Assembly: GCA_900473685.1 (NCBI GenBank)
Contig: UCNE01000022.1
Location: forward strand, 62,001 to 126,000
Origin: Hyphomicrobiales bacterium
GTDB taxonomy: Bacteria > Pseudomonadota > Alphaproteobacteria > Rhizobiales > Rhizobiaceae
DNA length: 64,000 nt
Direction of reading: 5' to 3'
The position numbers were made by a program, and so were the translations under genes. Below are positions 46,541 to 56,024 of this stretch, piece after piece. Below the pieces are notes generated by a model. The model worked only from the letters and a program-made list of their open reading frames with translations. It searched no databases and had not been told where the DNA came from. Positions within the stretch are counted from its first letter, which is position 1; every line of letters begins with the position of its first letter.

Positions 46541-48031
46541 ATGACCAAAATCACCAAGGCGGCCTGCATCGGCGGCGGCGTTATCGGCGGGGCCTGGGCC
46601 GCGCGCTTCCTGCTGGCCGGTATCGACGTCAACATGTTCGATCCGCATCCGGAAGCAGAGCGCATTGTCGGCGAAGTGCTTGGCAATGCCGAGCGCGCCT
46701 ATGCCATGCTGACCATGGCGCCGCTGCCTGCGAAGGGAAAACTCACCTTCGTCAAGAGCATTGAAGAGGCCGTACAAGGCGCTGACTGGATTCAGGAAAG
46801 CGTGCCCGAGCGTGTCGATCTGAAGCGCAACGTCATTACCCAGATCGACGCCGCCGCCGACCCGAAGGCGCTGATCGGTTCGTCCACATCCGGCATCATG
46901 CCGACGGACCTGCAGCGCGACATGAAACATCCCGAGCGCATGTTCGTCGGCCATCCCTATAATCCGGTCTACCTTCTGCCGCTCGCCGAACTGGTCGGCG
47001 GCGAAAAGACCGCCAAGGCGACGTTGCAGGACGCCAAGGCGAAGCTCGCGCCGATCGGCATGAAGGGCGTCATCATCAACAAGGAGATCGAGGCTTTCGT
47101 CGGCGACCGCCTGCTCGAAGCCGTCTGGCGCGAAGGCCTGTGGCTGATCAAGGACGATATCTGCGACACCGAGACACTCGACGACGTGATCCGCTACTCC
47201 TTCGGCATGCGCTGGGCGCAGATGGGCATGTTCGAGACCTACCGCATCGCGGGCGGCGAAGCCGGTATGCGCCACTTCCTCGCCCAGTTCGGCCCTTGCC
47301 TCTCCTGGCCCTGGACCAAGCTGATGGACGTCGTCGATCTCGATGACGAGCTGGTCAACAAGATCGCCGGTCAGTCCGACGCCCAGTCCGGCGCCCGCGG
47401 CATCCGCGACCTGGAACGCATCCGCGACGAAAACCTCGTCGGCATCATGCATGCGCTGAAGAGCGGCGATGGCGGCAAGGGTTGGGGTGCTGGAAAGCTG
47501 TTGGCCGATTTCGAGGACGGCCTTTGGGCCAACGCCGAAAAGCCATCGACCGACCTCGGTCAGGCCCGCCCGATTCACATCCTCGACACCAAGGTCAATG
47601 CCGCCTGGGTCGACTACAACGGCCACATGACCGAGCACCGTTACTTGCAGGTATTCGGCGACACATCCGACGGCTTGCTGCGCCTGATCGGCGTCGATCT
47701 GGAGTATGTGAAGAACGGTCACAGCTACTACACCGTCGAGACCCATATCCGGAACCTTGGCGAAGCCAAGCTCGGCGATGCGCTCACCTCGACCTGCCAG
47801 ATCCTGTCTTATGACGAAAAGCGCCTGCACATCTTCTCGACGATCTACAACGCCGCCACAAACGAGGCGATCGCCACCGCCGAGCAGATGATGCTGCATG
47901 TCGCCTCCAAGGAGAGCAAGGCCGTGCCCGCACCGGCGTCCGTGCTCGACCGGGTGAAGGCGATTGCCGAGGCGCATGCGGGGCTGCCGAAGCCGGAAGG
48001 TGTCGGGCGCGCCGTGGGGCAGAAGCGATAA
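46541..48031 (+). CDS. L-carnitine 3-dehydrogenase fused to betainyl-CoA thioesterase
   Basis: 496 residues in two domains. The N-terminal 3-hydroxyacyl-CoA dehydrogenase-type part (about 1-315) has the NAD motif CIGGGVIGGAWAARFLLAG, then GSSTSGIMPTDLQ and FVGHPYNPVYLLPL. The C-terminal hotdog thioesterase (about 345-480) has DYNGHMTEHRYLQVF. Two-domain enzymes of this kind are described in Sinorhizobium: the first half oxidises L-carnitine to dehydrocarnitine, and the second hydrolyses the betainyl-CoA made by BKACE to glycine betaine. AAGGTGG lies before the ATG. Confidence 0.9.
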   Translation: MTKITKAACIGGGVIGGAWAARFLLAGIDVNMFDPHPEAERIVGEVLGNAERAYAMLTMAPLPAKGKLTFVKSIEEAVQGADWIQESVPERVDLKRNVITQIDAAADPKALIGSSTSGIMPTDLQRDMKHPERMFVGHPYNPVYLLPLAELVGGEKTAKATLQDAKAKLAPIGMKGVIINKEIEAFVGDRLLEAVWREGLWLIKDDICDTETLDDVIRYSFGMRWAQMGMFETYRIAGGEAGMRHFLAQFGPCLSWPWTKLMDVVDLDDELVNKIAGQSDAQSGARGIRDLERIRDENLVGIMHALKSGDGGKGWGAGKLLADFEDGLWANAEKPSTDLGQARPIHILDTKVNAAWVDYNGHMTEHRYLQVFGDTSDGLLRLIGVDLEYVKNGHSYYTVETHIRNLGEAKLGDALTSTCQILSYDEKRLHIFSTIYNAATNEAIATAEQMMLHVASKESKAVPAPASVLDRVKAIAEAHAGLPKPEGVGRAVGQKR

Positions 48032-48035
48032 GGCT

Positions 48036-48152
48036 CCCTCTTCTCCCCACCGGGGAGAAGTGCCGAGCAAAGCGAGGCGATGAGGGGGTGGCCGCAAGGC
48101 CCCCTCATCCGGCCCTCCGGGCCACCTTCTCCCCGTTGGGGAGAAGAGGAGG
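48036..48152. repeat. RIME-like intergenic palindromic repeat
   Basis: About 117 bp bounded by CTTCTCCCC-ACC-GGGGAGAAG (48040-48060) and CTTCTCCCC-GTT-GGGGAGAAG (48126-48146). Between are GAGCAAAGCGAGGCGATGAGGG and GGCCCTCCGGGCC. Read in reverse it closely matches the element inside the LysR gene at 43175. It fills most of the 154-bp gap and probably forms a strong RNA stem-loop within the operon. Confidence 0.9.
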
Positions 48153-48185
48153 ATATCCCAGAATAAAAATACGAGGGAACACATC

Positions 48186-49346
48186 ATGGATTTCGCACTG
48201 ACCGAAGAACAGCAGATGATCGTCGATACCGTGCGCGGTTTCGTCGAGACGGAAATCTATCCGCATGAAAACGAGGTGGAGCGAACCGGCATCGTGCCAA
48301 AAGAGCTCGGCCAGGAGATTGCGCAAAAGTGCAAGGATCTCGGTTTCTTCGCCTGCAACATGCCGGAAGAGGTCGGCGGTGCCGGGCTCGATCACCAGAC
48401 ATTTACGCTGGTCGAGCGCGAGCTTGGCCGCGGCTCGATGGGTCTGACGGTGTTTTTCGGCCGCCCCTCCGGCATCCTGATGGCCTGCAATGACGAGCAG
48501 CGCGAAAAATACCTGATCCCGGCGGTCAAGGGCGAGAAGTTCGATGCGCTCGCCATGACCGAGCCGGATGCCGGTTCCGACGTGCGCGGCATGAAGTGTT
48601 TTGCCCGTCCCGATGGCGATGACTGGATCGTCAACGGCACCAAGCATTTCATCAGCCATGCCAACATCGCCGATTTCGTCATCGTCTTCATCGCGACCGG
48701 CGAAGAGGAAACCCCACGCGGCCCGAAGAAGAAAATCACCTGCTTCCTCGTCGACCGCGGCACGCCGGGTTTCGAAATCCGCAACGGCTACGACAGCGTC
48801 TCCCATCGCGGCTACAAGAACTGCATTCTGTCATTCGACGATTGCCGCCTGCCCTCGTCTGCCATTCTCGGCGAAGTCCACAAGGGTTTCGACATCGCCA
48901 ATGACTGGCTCTACGCCACCCGCATCACCGTTGCCGCAACCTGCGTCGGCCGCGCCCGCCGGGTGTTCGATTATGCCCTGCCCTACGCTGCCGAGCGAAA
49001 ACAGTTCGGCAAGCCGATCGGCGCCAATCAGGGCGTGTCGTTCAAGCTCGCCGACATGATCACCGAAATCGATGCCGCCGACTACCTGACACTGGCCGCC
49101 GCTTGGCGGCTCGACCAGAAGCTGCCGGCCAACCGCGAGATCGCGTCGGCAAAACTCTACGCCTCCGAAATGCTTGCCCGCGTCACCGACGAGGCGATCC
49201 AGATCTATGGCGGCATGGGCCTGATGGATGATCTGCCGCTTGCCCGCTTCTGGCGCGATGCCCGCGTCGAACGCATCTGGGACGGCACCTCCGAAATCCA
49301 GCGGCATATCATCAGCCGCGACCTCTTGCGTCCGTTGGGAGCGTGA
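48186..49346 (+). CDS. Acyl-CoA dehydrogenase, probable gamma-butyrobetainyl-CoA dehydrogenase
   Basis: 386 residues with the full acyl-CoA dehydrogenase layout: FAD-contacting AMTEPDAGSD, then the C-terminal YGGMGLMDDLPLARFWRDARVERIWDGTSEIQ. The catalytic base region near residue 366 keeps RIWDGTSEI. GAGGGAACA lies upstream of the ATG. Standing between the carnitine dehydrogenase and a CoA ligase plus CaiD-like hydratase, it most likely oxidises gamma-butyrobetainyl-CoA to crotonobetainyl-CoA, the CaiA-type step run in the catabolic direction. This substrate is inferred from context. Confidence 0.83.
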   Translation: MDFALTEEQQMIVDTVRGFVETEIYPHENEVERTGIVPKELGQEIAQKCKDLGFFACNMPEEVGGAGLDHQTFTLVERELGRGSMGLTVFFGRPSGILMACNDEQREKYLIPAVKGEKFDALAMTEPDAGSDVRGMKCFARPDGDDWIVNGTKHFISHANIADFVIVFIATGEEETPRGPKKKITCFLVDRGTPGFEIRNGYDSVSHRGYKNCILSFDDCRLPSSAILGEVHKGFDIANDWLYATRITVAATCVGRARRVFDYALPYAAERKQFGKPIGANQGVSFKLADMITEIDAADYLTLAAAWRLDQKLPANREIASAKLYASEMLARVTDEAIQIYGGMGLMDDLPLARFWRDARVERIWDGTSEIQRHIISRDLLRPLGA

Positions 49347-49353
49347 TCGATCC

Positions 49354-51408
49354 ATGACACGCTCTCTCGACCGTCTGATCCGGCCCAAATCCATCGCCGT
49401 CTTCGGCGGCAAGGAAGCGCGCCGGGTCATCGAACAATGCGACAAGATGGGGTTCACCGGCGATATCTGGCCGGTGCATCCCAAGCAGGACGAAATCCTC
49501 GGCCGCCGCTGCTATCGCTCGGTAGCAGAACTGCCTGCCGCACCCGATGCTTCCTTCGTTGGCGTCAACCGCCAGCTCACCATCGAGATCATCCGCGATC
49601 TGTCTGCCCGCGGCGCCGGCGGCGCCATCTGCTATGCTTCCGGTTTTCGCGAAGCCGTCAGCGAACTCGCCGATGGCAACGACCTGCAGGAAGCGCTGGT
49701 CAAAGCGGCCAGTGACATGCCGATCGTCGGCCCCAACTGCTATGGCTTCATCAACGCGCTCGATGGCGCCCTGCTCTGGCCGGACCAGCATGGTATGCAG
49801 CGCGTCGAGCGCGGCGTCGCCGTTCTCACGCAATCGTCAAACATCGCCTGCAACATATCGATGCAGATGCGCGGCCTGCCGCTCGCCTATATCATGACGG
49901 CGGGCAACCAGGCGCAGACGGGCCTGTCCGAGCTTGCCATCGCAGCGCTCGAAGATCCGCGCGTCACCGCCGTCGGCCTGCATATCGAGGGTTTCGACAG
50001 CATCGAGGCGCTGCAACGGCTGGCAACGCGGGCGCGCGAACTGAAAAAGCCGGTTGTCACCCTCAAGGTCGGCAAATCCGAAGCCGCGCAACTGGCGACG
50101 GTCTCCCATACCGCTTCGCTCGCCGGCAATGATGCCGTTTCTAGCGCCGTTCTCGAGCGCCTCGGCATCGGCCGGGTGGATACACTGCCGGAACTGCTCG
50201 AAACCCTGAAACTGCTCCACCTGCACCCACCGCTGAAAAGCTTCGATATCTCGTCGATGAGCTGCTCCGGCGGCGAGGCTTCGTTGATGGCGGACGCCGG
50301 GGTAAAACGGAAGACGGTTTTCCGGGCGCTGAAGGACGAACAGCGCCAGCCGTTGCGCGAAAGCCTCGGCGAAATGGTCACGATCGCCAATCCGCTCGAT
50401 TATCACACCTTCGTCTGGGGCAACCTCGAAAAGCAGACGACCGCCTTTACCGCGATGATGAAAGGCGATTATGCGCTCAACCTCATCGTCCTCGATTTCC
50501 CGCGCCAGGATCGTTGCGACGCCGCAGACTGGAACACCACCTGCGACGCCGTGATTGCCTCAACAAAGGCGACCGGGGCCGTTGCCGGTATCGTCGCCAG
50601 CCTCGGTGAAAACATGCCGGAAGAAACAGCTTTGTCTCTGATGGCGTCGGGCGTCGTTGCCTTCTCTGGCATCGATGAAGCCCTTGCCGCGGCCGAAATT
50701 TCGGCCGGTATCGGTGCGATCTGGGCAAAACCGGCGCCCGCCCCGCTTCTGTCCGCAGGCGCGCAAGAGGGGGAAATTATCACGATCAGTGAGAGCGAGG
50801 CCAAGGCTGAGCTGGCAGCATTCGGTCTCGTGGTGCCCGCGGGAAAAACTGCAGCCAATGCGGATGAAGCAGCCGATGCGGCCGAAGCGCTCGGTTTTCC
50901 GCTCGTGCTCAAGGGCCTTGGCGTTGCACACAAGACGGAAGCCGGCGCCGTCAAGCTCAACCTTGGTGACCGCCAGTCCGTGCTGGACGCAGCCGACGCC
51001 ATGAAAACTGTCGCATCCGGTTATCTCGTCGAAAAAATGATTGCAAAACCCGTCGCCGAAATCATCGTCGGCGCGCTGCGCGATCCCGTCGCCGGTCTGG
51101 TCCTGACCATCGGCGCAGGCGGTATTCTGGTGGAATTATTGGAAGATTCGGCGATTTTGACCCTTCCAACGACACCGGAGGCCATCGGTGAGGCCATTTC
51201 TGGCCTGAAAATCAGAAAGCTGCTCGATGGCTATCGCGGCGGTCCGGCAGGCGACGTGACAGCCCTTATTACAGCTGTCGCTGCTGTAGCATCCTATGTC
51301 GCTGCAAACGCTTCAAAGCTCGAAGAACTCGATATCAATCCTATCATGGTATTGCCGCAGGGATCTGGAACCGTTGCAGCCGATGCCCTGATCCGTCGAA
51401 GGAAATGA
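49354..51408 (+). CDS. NDP-forming-type acyl-CoA synthetase (acetate-CoA ligase family)
   Basis: 684 residues. A CoA-binding Rossmann domain (about 1-130) with SIAVFGGKEARR is followed by two succinyl-CoA ligase-like domains including VSHTASLAGND, whose His fits the phosphorylated residue, and an ATP-grasp domain (about 480-684) with FPLVLKGLGVAHKTEAGAVK. This ADP-forming architecture differs from the AMP-forming CaiC/CaiB solutions known for carnitine. In this cluster it would activate gamma-butyrobetaine, crotonobetaine or D-carnitine. It starts eight bases after the dehydrogenase stop. Confidence 0.84.
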   Translation: MTRSLDRLIRPKSIAVFGGKEARRVIEQCDKMGFTGDIWPVHPKQDEILGRRCYRSVAELPAAPDASFVGVNRQLTIEIIRDLSARGAGGAICYASGFREAVSELADGNDLQEALVKAASDMPIVGPNCYGFINALDGALLWPDQHGMQRVERGVAVLTQSSNIACNISMQMRGLPLAYIMTAGNQAQTGLSELAIAALEDPRVTAVGLHIEGFDSIEALQRLATRARELKKPVVTLKVGKSEAAQLATVSHTASLAGNDAVSSAVLERLGIGRVDTLPELLETLKLLHLHPPLKSFDISSMSCSGGEASLMADAGVKRKTVFRALKDEQRQPLRESLGEMVTIANPLDYHTFVWGNLEKQTTAFTAMMKGDYALNLIVLDFPRQDRCDAADWNTTCDAVIASTKATGAVAGIVASLGENMPEETALSLMASGVVAFSGIDEALAAAEISAGIGAIWAKPAPAPLLSAGAQEGEIITISESEAKAELAAFGLVVPAGKTAANADEAADAAEALGFPLVLKGLGVAHKTEAGAVKLNLGDRQSVLDAADAMKTVASGYLVEKMIAKPVAEIIVGALRDPVAGLVLTIGAGGILVELLEDSAILTLPTTPEAIGEAISGLKIRKLLDGYRGGPAGDVTALITAVAAVASYVAANASKLEELDINPIMVLPQGSGTVAADALIRRRK

Positions 51409-51412
51409 CCCT

Positions 51413-52195
51413 ATGACCGGACCTATCAGAACACACCGCGAAGGCGGTATTCTCGAAGTCACCATCGATCGGCCGAAGGCCAATGCGATCGATCTGGTGA
51501 CCAGCCGCATCATGGGCGAAATCTTTGCCGGCTTTCGCGACGACGACACGCTGCGCGTCGCGATCATCACCGGCGCCGGTGAAAAATTCTTCTGTCCAGG
51601 GTGGGATCTGAAGGCCGCTGCCGGCGGCGACGCGGTCGACGGCGATTACGGCATTGGCGGTTTCGGCGGCATGCAGGAACTGCGCGACCTCAACAAGCCG
51701 GTTATCGCCGCCATCAACGGCATCTGCTGTGGCGGCGGCTTGGAGATCGCGCTCTCGACCGACATGATTCTTGCGGCCGAACACGCGACCTTCGCCCTGC
51801 CGGAAATCCGCTCCGGCACCGTTGCCGATGCAGCCTCGATCAAGCTGCCCAAGCGCATCCCCTATCATATCGCCATGGACATGCTGTTCACCGGCCGATG
51901 GCTGGATGCGGCAGAAGCCAATCGCTGGGGCTTCGTCAACGAAATCCTGCCCGCTGACAAACTAATGGAGCGCGCCTGGGAACTCGCCCGCCTGCTCGAA
52001 AGCGGCCCGCCGCTGGTTTACGCCGCCATCAAGGAAGTGGTCCGCGCCGCCGAAGGCGAGGATTTTCAGACGACAATGAACAAGATCACCAAGCGCCAGT
52101 TCAAGACGGTCGACATTCTCTATTCGAGCGAAGACCAGCTGGAAGGCGCACGGGCGTTTGCGGAAAAACGCGACCCGGTTTGGAAGGGAAAATAA
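51413..52195 (+). CDS. CaiD-like enoyl-CoA hydratase (crotonobetainyl-CoA hydratase)
   Basis: 260 residues of the crotonase fold. GWDLKAAAGGD and the oxyanion-hole segment INGICCGGGLEIAL are followed by ALPEIRSGTVADAASIKLP. The C-terminal FAEKRDPVWKGK is close to that of E. coli CaiD, as is GWDLKAA. It would hydrate crotonobetainyl-CoA to L-carnitinyl-CoA, feeding the dehydrogenase at 46541. The start lies four bases after the synthetase stop. It ends the first transcription block before a 309-bp gap. Confidence 0.87.
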   Translation: MTGPIRTHREGGILEVTIDRPKANAIDLVTSRIMGEIFAGFRDDDTLRVAIITGAGEKFFCPGWDLKAAAGGDAVDGDYGIGGFGGMQELRDLNKPVIAAINGICCGGGLEIALSTDMILAAEHATFALPEIRSGTVADAASIKLPKRIPYHIAMDMLFTGRWLDAAEANRWGFVNEILPADKLMERAWELARLLESGPPLVYAAIKEVVRAAEGEDFQTTMNKITKRQFKTVDILYSSEDQLEGARAFAEKRDPVWKGK

Positions 52196-52504
52196 CCGTC
52201 GCAAACCGCGGCGGCAGAAGGGCGCAGGGCAATTTTCTGCGGCCTTCCATCATAAGCTAGACTTATGATAATTGCGAAATTTTTATGTGAATACAGAGCA
52301 TCTCTCAGAATATACCATTAATTTTAACGGGGTCTCCGGCGCAGGAAATCCCCATTTCACGAAAGGCTCTATTGCGGCAAACCAATCCGCAAATGTGACT
52401 GGCCTAGCTGCCCCCGGGCATGCATTCTAGCAAACACACGATCGGCAAAGATTGAAAACAATAAAGAAAAACGGCGAAAAGCCATCAACAAAGGGAACAG
52501 GGGA
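52196..52504. promoter_or_regulatory. 309-bp AT-rich intergenic region with inverted repeat
   Basis: No gene seen. It contains an AT-rich stretch with a perfect inverted repeat ATCATAAG-CTAGA-CTTATGAT (52249-52269), a plausible regulator site, and several TATAAT-like hexamers. It probably holds the promoter of the oligopeptide-type ABC operon. Confidence 0.5.
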
Positions 52505-54094
52505 ATGAGCGATTACAAGAACTACCTCGCCAATCAGGTCATGATGGGCAAGATGAACCGCCGCGAATTCATCGGCCGCACCGTGGCTGCCGGTGTTGCG
52601 CTGTCCAGCGCCAGCACATTGTTTGCCTCCAGCGCCGAGGCCCAGGAGCCGAAAAAGGGCGGCCACCTCAAGCTTGGCCTCGAAGGCGGCTCGGCCACTG
52701 ACAGCAAGGATCCGGGCAAGAACCTATCACAGGTCACCTTTGTGTCTAGTCACAACTGGGGCGACCTGCTCGTCGAATCCGACCCGTTCACCGGTGCGCC
52801 CGTGCCGTCGCTGGCCGAATCCTGGGAACCTTCGAAAGATGCTGTCACCTGGACCTTCAAGATCCGCAGCGGCGTCAAGTTCCACAATGGCAAGGACCTG
52901 ACCGTCGATGACGTCGTCGCGACACTGAAGCGGCATTCCGACGAAAAATCCGAATCCGGCGCCCTTGGCGTCATGAAATCGATCAAGGACATCAAGGCCG
53001 ACGGCGGCAATCTGGTGGTGACGCTCAACGAGGGCAACGCCGACATGCCGCTGCTGCTCAGCGCCTATCATCTGGTGATCCAGCCGAACGGTGGTCTCGA
53101 CGATCCGGAGGCCGGCATCGGCACCGGTCCCTACAAGATGATGAGCTGGGAACCCGGCGTCCGCGCCACCTACGAAAAGTTCCCGGAATATTGGCGCACC
53201 GATCGCGGCTTTGTCGATTCCGTCGAAATCATCGTCATGAACGACGCGACGGCCCGCATGGCCGCCTTGTCGTCCGGTCAGGTGCACTTCATCAACCGCG
53301 TCGATCCGAAGACCGTCGGCATGCTGAAGCGCGCGCCAAACGTCGAAATTCTGTCGACCTCGGGGCGCGGCCACTATGTCTTCATCATGCATTGCAACAC
53401 AGCACCATTCGACAATAACGACCTGCGCCTGGCCCTGAAATATGCCATGGACCGCGAGACGATGGTCGACAAGATCCTCGGTGGCTACGGCAAGGTCGGC
53501 AACGACTTCCCGATCAACTCGACCTACGCCCTCTTCCCCGACAGCATCGAACAGCGCGTGTACGATCCGGACAAGGCGGCCTTCCACTACAAGAAGTCAG
53601 GTCATGACGGTTCGGTCCTTTTGCGCACGTCTGACGTTGCGTTCCCGGGCGCTGTGGACGCGGCCGTGCTCTACCAGGAAAGCTGCAAGAAGGCTGGCAT
53701 CAACATCGAAGTGAAGCGCGAGCCGGGCGACGGCTACTGGACGAACGTCTGGAACGTGCAGCCCTTCTCGACCTCATATTGGGGCGGACGTCCGACGCAG
53801 GACCTCATGTACTCCACCGCCTATCTGTCGACGGCGGATTGGAACGACACCCGGTTCAAGCGTCCTGATTTCGACAAGGTGCTGCTCGAAGCCCGCTCCG
53901 AGCTTGACGATGGCAAGCGCAAGGAACTCTACACGGCAATGGCAATGATGGTCCGCGACGAAGGCGGCGTCATCCTGCCGATGTTCAACGACTTCGTGAA
54001 TGCCAGCACCAAGCAGGTGAAGGGCTACGTCAAGGACGTCGGCAACGACATGTCCAACGGCTTCGTCGCAACTCGCGTCTGGCTCGACGCCTGA
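52505..54094 (+). CDS. Oligopeptide-type ABC substrate-binding protein with Tat-like signal
   Basis: 529 residues of the SBP_bac_5 family (DppA/OppA). The N terminus has MNRREFIG with twin Arg at 19-20, then a hydrophobic stretch and SAEA, a Tat-type signal. The mature part starts KKGGHLKLGLEGGSATDSKD, with the family-typical SLAESWEP and TFKIRSGVKFHNG. Its paralogue at 59038 has the same length and is colinear. It heads an ABC operon (two permeases, one fused ATPase) beside the carnitine cluster. Peptide-type SBPs bind many ligands; a quaternary amine ligand is a contextual inference. Confidence 0.87.
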   Translation: MSDYKNYLANQVMMGKMNRREFIGRTVAAGVALSSASTLFASSAEAQEPKKGGHLKLGLEGGSATDSKDPGKNLSQVTFVSSHNWGDLLVESDPFTGAPVPSLAESWEPSKDAVTWTFKIRSGVKFHNGKDLTVDDVVATLKRHSDEKSESGALGVMKSIKDIKADGGNLVVTLNEGNADMPLLLSAYHLVIQPNGGLDDPEAGIGTGPYKMMSWEPGVRATYEKFPEYWRTDRGFVDSVEIIVMNDATARMAALSSGQVHFINRVDPKTVGMLKRAPNVEILSTSGRGHYVFIMHCNTAPFDNNDLRLALKYAMDRETMVDKILGGYGKVGNDFPINSTYALFPDSIEQRVYDPDKAAFHYKKSGHDGSVLLRTSDVAFPGAVDAAVLYQESCKKAGINIEVKREPGDGYWTNVWNVQPFSTSYWGGRPTQDLMYSTAYLSTADWNDTRFKRPDFDKVLLEARSELDDGKRKELYTAMAMMVRDEGGVILPMFNDFVNASTKQVKGYVKDVGNDMSNGFVATRVWLDA

Positions 54095-55200
54095 TGGCGG
54101 GCGGACCGGTCACGGGTCCGGCGCACACGACGGGTCCGGCTGCGGGAGGCGAAAGCCTCTCGCAGCCCACCCCCGTTTCCGGAACAATGGTAACGCCGCC
54201 CACGGGTGTCGTTACCGGCACGTTCTGGCGCCGCTTCACCCTTCGCCGCCCCCTGGCGGCGCTCATCATCCAGCGGCTGGGTCTAAGCGTTGGCCTGCTG
54301 TTTGCCGTGTCGCTGATGATCTTCGGCGGCGTCGAAGCCCTGCCCGGTGATTTTGCCACGACCTATCTCGGCCAGTCGGCAACGCCGCAGGCTGTCGAAA
54401 ACATCCGCAAGGATCTCGGTCTCGACCGTCCCGTGACGGAACGTTATTTCAGCTGGCTTGGCGGCGCCTTGCAGGGTGATTTCGGAAAATCCTGGGCCAG
54501 CAAGAATTCGGTCAGCGAGCAGATCGGCAAACGCCTCGGAAACTCCCTGTTCCTGGCTTTCTTCGCAGCCATCATTTCGGTTCCGCTGGCGGTCGGGCTC
54601 GGCATGCTTGCCGTGCAATATCGAAACCGTTTGCCGGACAAGATCATCAATGTCGTCTCTCTCGCGGCAATCTCGCTGCCCGAATTCTTCGTCGGTTATC
54701 TCCTGATCCTATTCTTTGCCGTTCAGATGGGCGTCGCGACCTTCCCTGCCACTGTTTATGAAGGCATGACCTTCGGCGAACGTCTCTCGGCCATCGCGCT
54801 GCCGGTGGCAACGCTCGTGCTCGTCGTTCTCGCCCATATGATGCGCATGACCCGCGCGGCGATCCTCAACGTCATGTCGTCCGCCTATGTCGAGACGGGC
54901 GAACTGAAGGGCCTCAGCGCTTTCCGGATCATTGCAAGGCACGCCGCTCCCAACGCCGTCGCCCCGGTCATCAACGTCATTGCGCTCAATCTCGCCTATC
55001 TTGTGGTCGGCGTCGTCGTTGTGGAAGTGGTGTTCGTCTATCCGGGCATGGGCCAGTACATGGTCGATGCGGTGACGGTTCGCGATATGCCGGTGGTGCA
55101 GGCCTGCGGCCTGATCTTTGCCGCCTTCTATATTTTCCTCAACATGGCAGCGGATATTCTCGCCATCCTCGCCAATCCGAGATTGAGGCACCCACGATGA
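54094..55200 (+). CDS. Oligopeptide-type ABC permease (DppB-like) with unusual N-terminal extension
   Basis: 368 residues. The DppB-like membrane part starts near residue 60 (LIIQRLGLSVGLLFAVSLMIF) and includes the EAA-type loop YVETGELKGLSAFRIIARHAAPNAVAP. About 50 residues before it are Pro/Thr/Gly-rich and cytoplasmic, with no counterpart in DppB. The ATG overlaps the preceding stop by one base (TGATG), which supports the long form. The extension looks disordered. Confidence 0.85.
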   Translation: MAGGPVTGPAHTTGPAAGGESLSQPTPVSGTMVTPPTGVVTGTFWRRFTLRRPLAALIIQRLGLSVGLLFAVSLMIFGGVEALPGDFATTYLGQSATPQAVENIRKDLGLDRPVTERYFSWLGGALQGDFGKSWASKNSVSEQIGKRLGNSLFLAFFAAIISVPLAVGLGMLAVQYRNRLPDKIINVVSLAAISLPEFFVGYLLILFFAVQMGVATFPATVYEGMTFGERLSAIALPVATLVLVVLAHMMRMTRAAILNVMSSAYVETGELKGLSAFRIIARHAAPNAVAPVINVIALNLAYLVVGVVVVEVVFVYPGMGQYMVDAVTVRDMPVVQACGLIFAAFYIFLNMAADILAILANPRLRHPR

Positions 55201-56024
55201 GATTAAGCACCATTCCCCTCAGCGCCTGGGTCGGCATTATCGGCATTGCGCTGGCCCTGTTCTGCGCCATCTTCGCGCCCTGGATCGCGCCGTTCGGCGA
55301 ACGCGATGTCGTCGGCGATATCTGGCTGCCGATGGGTGGCGATTTCCTGCTCGGCACCGACAATCTCGGCCGGGACCTGTTGTCCCGCCTGATCTTCGGC
55401 GCGAGAACGACGATCTTCGTCGCCCTTGCCGCAACCGTCATCTCGTTTTCGCTCGGCATGCTGCTGTCGTTTACCGCCGCCGTCACTGGTGGCCTGATCG
55501 ATCAACTGTTCTCGCGCTTCAACGACCTGATGATGGCGATCCCGACGCTGATCTTCGCGCTCGTCGTGCTGGCCGTGCTGCCACAGCAGCTTTGGATCCT
55601 GATCCTGGTGATGGCCATTCTCGACAGTACCCGCGTCTTCCGCATCGGCCGTGCCGTGGCGCTCGATGTCGCAGTCATGGAATTCGTCGAGGCAGCGCGT
55701 CTGCGCGGCGAAGGCACGCGCTGGATCATTTTTCGCGAAATCCTGCCGAATACGCTCTCGCCGCTTCTGGCCGAGTTCGGCCTGCGGTTTGCCTTCTCCA
55801 TCCTGTTCCTCTCCACCCTCTCCTTCCTCGGCCTCGGCATCCAGCCACCGGCCGCCGATTGGGGCGGCATGGTCAAGGATAACAAGGACGGCATCATCTT
55901 CGGTATCTCGGCGGCACTCGTCCCGGGTGGAGCGATTGCCGGCCTTGCCATCTGCGTCAATCTCGTCGTCGACTGGCTGATGAAGCGAACCTCGAGCCTC
56001 AAGGGAGGGCGCGGCGATGCCTGA
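55197..56024 (+). CDS. Oligopeptide-type ABC permease (DppC-like)
   Basis: 275 residues with six segments. The periplasmic motif FLLGTDNLGRDLLSRLIFGARTT and the EAA loop FVEAARLRGEGTRWIIFREILPNTL identify DppC. The ATG overlaps the DppB-type stop by four bases and its own stop overlaps the ATPase start by eight. Confidence 0.88.
   Translation: MRLSTIPLSAWVGIIGIALALFCAIFAPWIAPFGERDVVGDIWLPMGGDFLLGTDNLGRDLLSRLIFGARTTIFVALAATVISFSLGMLLSFTAAVTGGLIDQLFSRFNDLMMAIPTLIFALVVLAVLPQQLWILILVMAILDSTRVFRIGRAVALDVAVMEFVEAARLRGEGTRWIIFREILPNTLSPLLAEFGLRFAFSILFLSTLSFLGLGIQPPAADWGGMVKDNKDGIIFGISAALVPGGAIAGLAICVNLVVDWLMKRTSSLKGGRGDA

Noticed and set aside
46226-48187. 653-codon open frame on the minus strand
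   Set aside because: It lies antisense to the carnitine dehydrogenase gene and follows its codon periodicity; the translation is Gly/Asp/His-rich with no domain, an artefact of high GC.
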